From contig NZ_CVSB01000020.1 in assembly GCF_001179845.1 (NCBI RefSeq), positions 1-64,000 of the forward strand: a DNA stretch of 64,000 bases, given 5' to 3'. The translations under genes were made by a program, and so were the position numbers. This stretch comes from Candidatus Pelagibacter communis (lineage in GTDB: Bacteria; Pseudomonadota; Alphaproteobacteria; Pelagibacterales; Pelagibacteraceae). Within the stretch, counting starts at the first letter, position 1. Each line of letters begins with the position of its first letter. Under the pieces are notes generated by a model. That model worked only from the letters and a program-made list of their open reading frames with translations, ran no database searches and was not told where the DNA came from. Shown piece by piece: positions 56,227 to 64,000 of this stretch.

Positions 56227-57362
56227 AAAAAATTAAATTTTTATTATTAATTTTTTTTTCCGTTTTTTATATAAATAAAACAGTTATTTCAGCTGAAGTT
56301 GATATTTATAAAAAAATTGATCTCTTCGGTGAGGTTCTAGAAAAGATTAATAAAGAATACGTTGATGAGTTCAATCAATCTGAAAGTATGGACGCTGCTA
56401 TCAATGGACTTTTACAATCCTTAGATCCTTATTCATCCTATATGTCCCCTAAAATTTTTGATGAAATGCAAACAGAAACCAGTGGTGAGTTTGGTGGACT
56501 AGGAATTGAAGTTAGCATGGAGGCTGGTGTGGTAAAAGTAATTTCACCAATAGATGATACACCTGCATCCAGAGCTGGATTAAAAGCTGGTGACTACATA
56601 GTAAAAATAAATGATGTTCAGGTTCAAGGAAAATCATTAAGTGAAGCTGTTGATTTAATGAGAGGACCTGTAGGTTCTGGAATAGAGTTAACAGTAAGAC
56701 GAAGAGGTGAAAGAAAAGCGTTAACATTTAATATCATAAGAGAAGTTATTCAGGTTCAATCTGTAAAATCTGAAATTATAAATGAAAATATTGGATACAT
56801 CAGGCTTACTTCGTTTAATGATAACAGTAGTGATCAAATAGAAAAACAAATTAAAAAACTTAAAAAAAATAAAAACTTAAATTCATTTATTTTAGATTTA
56901 AGAAATAATCCTGGGGGTCTTTTGTCTCAAGCAATAAAGATATCAGATTTTTTTCTTGAAAATGGAGAAATAGTTTCAACAAAAAGCAGAAAAAAATCTG
57001 AAAACAGAAAATGGTTTGCAAAAAAAGGAGATATTACCGATGGAAAAACACTATTGGTTTTAATTAACTATGGTTCAGCATCTGCATCTGAAATTGTTGC
57101 TGGAGCTTTAAAAGATCATAAAAGAGCAATCATCGTTGGTGAAAATAGCTTTGGTAAAGGTTCTGTGCAATCAATTATTCCTTTAAAAAATCGTGGAGCT
57201 ATCAGGTTAACTGTCGCAAAATATTATCTTCCCTCTGGAAAATCTATTTCTGAAGTAGGAGTTAGACCAGATATTGAAGTAAATGAAGAAGGTGATGATT
57301 TTAGAATAAAAACTGATACTGATAATCAATTAAACTACGCTATTAAGTTACTTAACGGATAA
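56223..57362 (+). CDS. ctpA: C-terminal processing peptidase, S41 family
   Basis: A 379-residue periplasmic protease. I start it at ATG 56223 (MKKIKFLLLIFFS...), which gives a proper signal peptide of about 23 residues; an in-frame start at 56187 lies inside rsfS. A PDZ domain spans about 75-160. Catalytic Ser is in YGSASASEIVAGAL and the Lys in GENSFGKGSVQS. It is a little shorter than usual. It precedes rppH by one base. Confidence 0.93.
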   Translation: MKKIKFLLLIFFSVFYINKTVISAEVDIYKKIDLFGEVLEKINKEYVDEFNQSESMDAAINGLLQSLDPYSSYMSPKIFDEMQTETSGEFGGLGIEVSMEAGVVKVISPIDDTPASRAGLKAGDYIVKINDVQVQGKSLSEAVDLMRGPVGSGIELTVRRRGERKALTFNIIREVIQVQSVKSEIINENIGYIRLTSFNDNSSDQIEKQIKKLKKNKNLNSFILDLRNNPGGLLSQAIKISDFFLENGEIVSTKSRKKSENRKWFAKKGDITDGKTLLVLINYGSASASEIVAGALKDHKRAIIVGENSFGKGSVQSIIPLKNRGAIRLTVAKYYLPSGKSISEVGVRPDIEVNEEGDDFRIKTDTDNQLNYAIKLLNG

Positions 57363-57363
57363 T

Positions 57364-57837
57364 ATGAATAAAAATTTTAAAGATTTACCACTGAGAAGTG
57401 GGGTCGGAATTGTGTTATTGAATAAAGAAAATAAAGTATTCGTTGCAAAAAGAATAGATAATCCTAAAAATTTTTGGCAAATGCCTCAGGGTGGTGTTGA
57501 TGAGGGAGAGGATAATTTAAAAGCTGCATTTAGAGAACTAGAGGAAGAAACAAGTATCAAAAGCGTAGAACTTATAAAAGAATTAGATGGTACATTAACC
57601 TATGATTTACCTGATAGATTACTAGGTATTATTTGGAAAGGTAAATACAAAGGTCAAAAGCAAAAATGGTTTTTAATGCGATTTATTGGAAATGATAATG
57701 AGATAAATATTAATACATCTAATCCAGAATTTTTAGATTGGAAGTGGATTGACTTAGATTTAATTACTGATGTTGTGGTTGATTTTAAACATCATATTTA
57801 CAAAGAACTTAAAGAAAAAGTAAAAAAATTAATTTAG
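57364..57837 (+). CDS. rppH: RNA pyrophosphohydrolase
   Basis: A 157-residue Nudix enzyme. The Nudix box reads GGVDEGEDNLKAAFRELEEE (about 39-58), complete with the metal Glu residues, and FWQMPQGGVDEGE is typical of RppH/NudH. It removes 5' pyrophosphate from mRNAs and so starts decay. Nine bases overlap the end of the converging atpC gene. Confidence 0.94.
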   Translation: MNKNFKDLPLRSGVGIVLLNKENKVFVAKRIDNPKNFWQMPQGGVDEGEDNLKAAFRELEEETSIKSVELIKELDGTLTYDLPDRLLGIIWKGKYKGQKQKWFLMRFIGNDNEININTSNPEFLDWKWIDLDLITDVVVDFKHHIYKELKEKVKKLI

Positions 57838-58220
57838 AGTTTTTAAAACTTCAACTTTTTGATCTGCTAAATACTTAGATTGATCATTTATATCAGTTTT
57901 ATTAGCCTCTTCTTCTGCCTGTTTAAGTAAATCTTGTTTCTTTGATTTATCCATATCAGCAAGATTAAAAATTGTACTTGTTAAAATAGATAGATTGTTA
58001 TTTTTGAACTCAACAATACCATCTTCAACATAGTAATTTTCATCACCTGATTTTGATAAAATCTTAATTATCCCAGGTTTCAAAAAGGAAATAATAGAAA
58101 TATGATCCTTCAATATTCCCATCTCTCCTTCAAAAGCAGGGACCACAACTTCTGAAACATCATCTTTTACTAAAAAAGATTTTTCAGGATTTACTATTTC
58201 AACTTTAAACTCTTCGCTCA

Positions 58221-58221
<1 letters not shown>
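57829..58221 (-). CDS. atpC: ATP synthase epsilon subunit
   Basis: A 130-residue subunit of the F1 stalk. The N-terminal beta-barrel has the family's VVVPAFEGEMGILKDHISIISFLKPG segment; the C-terminal helix pair is about 90-130. It ends the operon and overlaps atpD by one base. Confidence 0.93.
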
Positions 58222-60514
<2,293 letters not shown>

Positions 60515-60520
60515 AAATTA

Positions 60521-62056
60521 TTAAGATTTAAAATTTCCTTTTAATTGAGTGATTACCTCAACAAGTAATTTTTCTTTATCTTCCTCAAGTTTTCCTGAAC
60601 TTAAAATTGACTCGATAATTTCATGCTTATCTGATTTACATTTTTCAATAATCTTACTCTCAAATTCAGCAACGTCTTTTAAATCAATATCATCTAGATA
60701 ACCTTTTACTCCACAAAATACTGAAATAACTTGTTCTGCAACAGTCATGGGTGAATATTGTTTTTGTTTTAAAAGTTCAGTTAGTTTAGAGCCTCTATTC
60801 AAAAGTTGCTGAGTAGATGCATCTAAATCAGATCCAAATTGAGCAAAAGCTGCCATTTCTCTGTATTGTGCTAGCTCTAATTTCATTGAACCAGAAACTT
60901 TTTTCATCGCTTTTGTTTGAGCTGATGAACCAACCCTAGACACTGATAAACCTACGTTAATTGCAGGTCTTATACCTTGGTTAAATAGTTCTGTTTCAAG
61001 GAAAATTTGTCCGTCTGTAATTGAAATAACGTTAGTTGGAATGAACGCGGATACGTCTCCACCTTGTGTTTCAATAATTGGCAGTGCAGTAAGTGATCCA
61101 CCACCATGTTCATCACTTAATTTAGCTGCTCTTTCAAGTAATCTACTATGAAGATAAAATACATCTCCAGGATAAGCCTCACGTCCTGGGGGTCTTCTTA
61201 ATAGCAATGACATTTGCCTATAAGCAACTGCTTGTTTGGACAAATCATCATAAATTATTAACGCATGCATTCCATTATCTCTAAAATACTCACCCATAGC
61301 ACAACCTGTGTATGGTGCTAAGAATTGTAAAGGAGCAGAGTCAGATGCAGTAGCAGCAACGATTGTTGTGTACTCCATAGCTCCAGCTTCTTCTAATGTT
61401 TTTTGAATTTGTCTTACTGTTGATCTTTTTTGTCCAACCGCAACGTATATACAATACAGTTTTTGTTTTTCATCACCAGATTCATTGATTTTTTTTTGAT
61501 TAATAATTGCATCTACTGCAACTGCTGTTTTACCAGTTTGTCTATCACCGATAATTAATTCCCTTTGCCCTCTTCCAATCGGAACTAGACTATCAATTGA
61601 TTTAAGACCAGTTTGCATTGGTTCACTTACTGATTGTCGTGGAATAATACCAGGAGCTTTTACTTCAACCCTACTTTTTTTAATTCCTTTATCTAATGGT
61701 CCTTTTCCATCGATAGGATTTCCTAAACCATCCACTACTCTTCCTAATAATTCTTTTCCAACTGGAGTATCAACAATATTACCAGTTCTTTTTACTACAT
61801 CCCCTTCTTTAACATTTCTGTCATCACCAAAAATTACGACACCAACGTTTTCACTTTCTAAGTTTAGAGCCATACCTTTTGAACCATCTGCAAACTCTAC
61901 CATTTCACCAGCTTGAACATTATCCAAACCATAAATCCTAGCAATACCGTCTCCAACTGATAAAACTTGACCAACTTCTGTGACTTCTGCTTTATCACCA
62001 AAATTTTTAATTTGTTCTTTTAATATTTTTGTAACTTCTGAAGGATTTATTTCCAT
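60521..62056 (-). CDS. atpA: ATP synthase alpha subunit
   Basis: A 511-residue non-catalytic head subunit. Walker A is [10 protein letters not shown] near 169-178, and the [23 protein letters not shown] block and [11 protein letters not shown] block are hallmark. Length is normal. Genes are spaced by 0-6 bases. Confidence 0.98.
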   Translation of the reverse strand: MEINPSEVTKILKEQIKNFGDKAEVTEVGQVLSVGDGIARIYGLDNVQAGEMVEFADGSKGMALNLESENVGVVIFGDDRNVKEGDVVKRTGNIVDTPVGKELLGRVVDGLGNPIDGKGPLDKGIKKSRVEVKAPGIIPRQSVSEPMQTGLKSIDSLVPIGRGQRELIIGDRQTGKTAVAVDAIINQKKINESGDEKQKLYCIYVAVGQKRSTVRQIQKTLEEAGAMEYTTIVAATASDSAPLQFLAPYTGCAMGEYFRDNGMHALIIYDDLSKQAVAYRQMSLLLRRPPGREAYPGDVFYLHSRLLERAAKLSDEHGGGSLTALPIIETQGGDVSAFIPTNVISITDGQIFLETELFNQGIRPAINVGLSVSRVGSSAQTKAMKKVSGSMKLELAQYREMAAFAQFGSDLDASTQQLLNRGSKLTELLKQKQYSPMTVAEQVISVFCGVKGYLDDIDLKDVAEFESKIIEKCKSDKHEIIESILSSGKLEEDKEKLLVEVITQLKGNFKS

Positions 62057-62614
62057 TTATGCCTCTATCATTCTATTTTCGATTTGTTGTAATTTATTTT
62101 TAATTGAGGTATCGACCATAGTACTTCCTACTTGTACTACCAAACCTCCTATTAAACTTTCATCATGTTTGTAGTTTAATTTTATTTTTGAGCTAAAATT
62201 TTTTGTCAACTCCTCTGTAATTTTTGCAATTTCTTCATTAGATAATTGTTTTGCTGATTTTAATTCTGCCTTAAGTTCACCTCTTTTTCTTGAACAAATT
62301 TCAATAAAGCTTTTAAGGATACGCTCAATAAAAAAGAAACGTCTTTTTTGAATTAAGAAACTTAAAAAATTTTTAAATAAAGATTCAAATTTATTATTTT
62401 CAGAGATTATATTGATTACTTTTAGTAAATTTTCTTGGCTTGTAGTTGGATCTTTAATCAAATTAGAAAAATCTTCACTTTGATCAATTAAATTAAGAAT
62501 AGATGAAGACTGATCTTCGATCTGACTTAAAAGATTGTTTTCCTCTGAAAGTTCAAAAAGCGCAAGAGAATACCTTTCAGCTGAAGTTATTGAAAATCCG
62601 GTGTCTTTACTCAA
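62057..62614 (-). CDS. atpH: ATP synthase delta subunit
   Basis: A 185-residue peripheral-stalk subunit: an N-terminal helical bundle (about 8-115) with AERYSLALFELSEE, and a C-terminal DESLIGGLVVQVGSTMVDTSIKNKL segment that is the family signature. It starts at TTG 62614 with GAGG eight bases upstream and abuts atpA. It opens the five-gene F1 operon; the membrane Fo genes lie elsewhere, as in other alphaproteobacteria. Confidence 0.94.
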   Translation of the reverse strand: MSKDTGFSITSAERYSLALFELSEENNLLSQIEDQSSSILNLIDQSEDFSNLIKDPTTSQENLLKVINIISENNKFESLFKNFLSFLIQKRRFFFIERILKSFIEICSRKRGELKAELKSAKQLSNEEIAKITEELTKNFSSKIKLNYKHDESLIGGLVVQVGSTMVDTSIKNKLQQIENRMIEA

Positions 62615-62658
62615 CTTGGTTCCTCTGTAATGTTGAAGATTATTTAAAAATCACGCCC

Positions 62659-62687
62659 TAAATAGCATATGACCCTTATGTCTTCAA
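62659..62687 (-). promoter_or_regulatory. Candidate promoter of the atpHAGDC operon
   Basis: On the minus strand TTGAAG (62682-62687) and TATTTA (62659-62664) are 17 bases apart, 45 bases before the atpH start. It follows directly after the priA terminator hairpin. Confidence 0.55.
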
Positions 62688-62698
62688 GTAGCGGATTC

Positions 62699-62720
62699 GC
62701 AAAAAAGGCCTCTTTTTTGC
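62699..62720. terminator. Hairpin between priA and atpH, probable priA terminator
   Basis: A perfect 9-bp stem (62699-62707 GCAAAAAAG with 62712-62720 CTTTTTTGC) and a 4-base loop, placed three bases after the priA stop. The T-run lies in the stem arm itself, a form also seen in other AT-rich terminators here. It separates priA from the atp operon promoter. Confidence 0.65.
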
Positions 62721-62722
62721 GG

Positions 62723-64000
62723 TTAATTAAAGTTAATTGGGTCAACATCAACTGAAAGTTTTATTCCAGAAGAAAATTTATATTTTGGAATAATTTCTGC
62801 AAGAGAGCTTTGTAGTTTCATAGATTTTAAGCCTCTAATTAAAAATCTAATTCTAAATTTTCTCTTTAATCTAAATAATGGAGCATTCACTGGCCCTAAT
62901 ATTTTTCCTTCAATTTTATTTTCAATAAAATTTTTAAAATTAATAGCTTCTTTTTCTAATTTAATTTGATTATCCCCTGTTAAGATTAAAGAAATAAACC
63001 TTTGAAATGGAGGTAGTTTATTTTTTTTTCTTATCTGCAGTTCTCTTTCTAAAAAAATATCTGGATTTTTACTTGTAATTTCTGAAATCATCTTGGTATT
63101 ATTTTCATAGGTTTGAAAATATACGGTTGCTGGTTCTCCAGTCCTTCCTGCACGTCCTGAAAGTTGATGATAAAGCTGCAAATTTTTTTCTGCACCTCTT
63201 AAATCATGTCCTTGAGATGAAAGATCAATATCAACAACTACAATACAATTTAAGCTTGGAAAATGAAAACCTTTTGAAATTAATTGGGTTCCAACTAAAA
63301 TATGCGTTTCATTATTAATAATTTTATCTATTTTTTCTTTAGAATCTTTTTTATTCATTGTATCACTTGAAAAAATCTCTATTGTTTTTCCAGGAAATTT
63401 TCTTTTTACCTCTTCTGAAATTCTCTCAACACCGGGACCACTAAAAATGAATTCACAATTACCTTCTTTTGTACAATTCCTTTTAAGATCAGATTTGTAT
63501 CCACAATAATGACATAATAAATTATTTTTATTTTTATGATAAACTAAATTGATACTACAATTTGGACATGTAAAACTTGTAAAACACTTATTGCATAAAG
63601 CATTTGGAGAAAAACCTCTTCTATTTAAAAAAAACAAAACTTGATCTTTTTTTTCCAAGTGTAAATTAACTTTTTCAATAATTTTATTTGATAGCCATGA
63701 TTGTTTTTCAAGTTTTGTATTATTTAAATTAATAATTTCATAATTAGGTAATGCTGCGTTTTGATATCTTTCATTTAATCTAGAAACCTCGTATTTACCT
63801 TTTTTAATATTTTCAAAAGTTTCTATAGAAGGAACAGCAGTAATCAAATTGATTGGAATATTTTCAAAAGATGCTCTAGAAATTGCCATATCACGAGCAT
63901 TGTAAGTTATGCCTTCATCTTGTTTAAATGATTGATCATGTTCCTCATCAACAATTATCATTCCTAATTTTTTAAACGGTAAAAATAGCGAAGATCTTGC
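62723..64000 (-). CDS. priA: Primosomal helicase PriA, C-terminal part
   Basis: About 425 codons are visible; the gene runs beyond the window end (bases 63962-64000 stay in frame: ARSSLFLPFKKLG). Complete PriA has 650-730 residues. The visible part has the DEEH helicase motif II, FLNRRGFSPNALC, a zinc-binding region with CNKC, CPNC, CHYC and a last pair CTKEGNC, then helicase motifs SGPGVERI, LVGTQLISKGFHFP and QLSGRAGRTGEP. It restarts stalled forks. The last Cys pair is C-x5-C rather than C-x2-C. An annotation starting at the internal ATG 63961 would be wrong. Confidence 0.95.
   Translation of the reverse strand, partial: ARSSLFLPFKKLGMIIVDEEHDQSFKQDEGITYNARDMAISRASFENIPINLITAVPSIETFENIKKGKYEVSRLNERYQNAALPNYEIINLNNTKLEKQSWLSNKIIEKVNLHLEKKDQVLFFLNRRGFSPNALCNKCFTSFTCPNCSINLVYHKNKNNLLCHYCGYKSDLKRNCTKEGNCEFIFSGPGVERISEEVKRKFPGKTIEIFSSDTMNKKDSKEKIDKIINNETHILVGTQLISKGFHFPSLNCIVVVDIDLSSQGHDLRGAEKNLQLYHQLSGRAGRTGEPATVYFQTYENNTKMISEITSKNPDIFLERELQIRKKNKLPPFQRFISLILTGDNQIKLEKEAINFKNFIENKIEGKILGPVNAPLFRLKRKFRIRFLIRGLKSMKLQSSLAEIIPKYKFSSGIKLSVDVDPINFN

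Overview
The window is a strongly AT-rich, very tightly packed bacterial chromosome segment. The gene content points to an alphaproteobacterium of the SAR11 clade (Candidatus Pelagibacter type). Signs are class I lysyl-tRNA synthetase, a chvI-chvG-ahcY block, the rplU-rpmA-obgE-proB-proA-nadD-rsfS-ctpA-rppH run, priA next to atpHAGDC, RegA/ActR, near-zero intergenic space, short proteins for their families, and Lys/Asn/Ile-rich translations. I see no tRNA or rRNA gene, insertion sequence, phage gene or CRISPR array. No gene-free stretch exceeds 300 bases; the longest gaps (about 110-190 bases) hold promoters, leaders or a riboswitch.

Region 1 (1-16.6 kb) is a purine uptake and degradation island. 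An NCS2 xanthine/urate-type permease and a BMP-family ABC importer (ATPase, two permeases, binding protein, with a deaminase gene in front) bring in purines or nucleosides. Two divergent operons then encode guanine deaminase, xanthine dehydrogenase (two chains), a membrane urate oxidase PuuD, hydroxyisourate hydrolase, OHCU decarboxylase, allantoinase PuuE, allantoicase and ureidoglycolate lyase. Together they form an apparently complete guanine-to-glyoxylate-plus-urea route. A phosphoribosyltransferase sits at the salvage branch point. PuuD here is only the membrane domain; a separate small periplasmic cytochrome c gene at the other end of the island (16264-16587) may supply the missing electron-accepting domain.

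Region 2 (16.6-25.8 kb) is a mixed segment: DUF1330, a GT17-like glycosyltransferase, an AlkA-type glycosylase, a DMT exporter, MsrA, a sulfurtransferase, an RND efflux pair, a lytic-transglycosylase-like lipoprotein and a VanZ-like protein. Region 3 (25.8-36.2 kb) is mostly core: gpmA, murU-amgK-tsaE-ahcY-chvG-chvI, polA, bioY, regA. Region 4 (36.3-39.5 kb) is a three-gene polyamine operon: ornithine/lysine decarboxylase, a deoxyhypusine-synthase homologue (probably homospermidine synthase) and an arginase/agmatinase.

Region 5 (39.4-51.2 kb) holds a queuosine-precursor-type transporter, rpmB, pyrD, lysK, trkH, an AmpG-like permease with a cytoplasmic NlpC/P60 peptidase, tyrC-hisC, then metX-metW-gloB. 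metX is preceded by a good sigma70-type promoter and a SAM-II riboswitch. Region 6 (51.3-64 kb) is rplU through rppH, the convergent F1 ATP synthase operon atpHAGDC, and the 3' part of priA running off the window end.

The most interesting items are the split urate oxidase, the compact regulator-free purine catabolic island, the SAM-II riboswitch with an A8C/GT8 hairpin whose loop carries the aptamer's 3' strand, the homospermidine-type operon, and a probable peptidoglycan recycling set (AmpG, YkfC-like peptidase, AmgK, MurU). Most of these families are known; what may be undescribed is their arrangement here.
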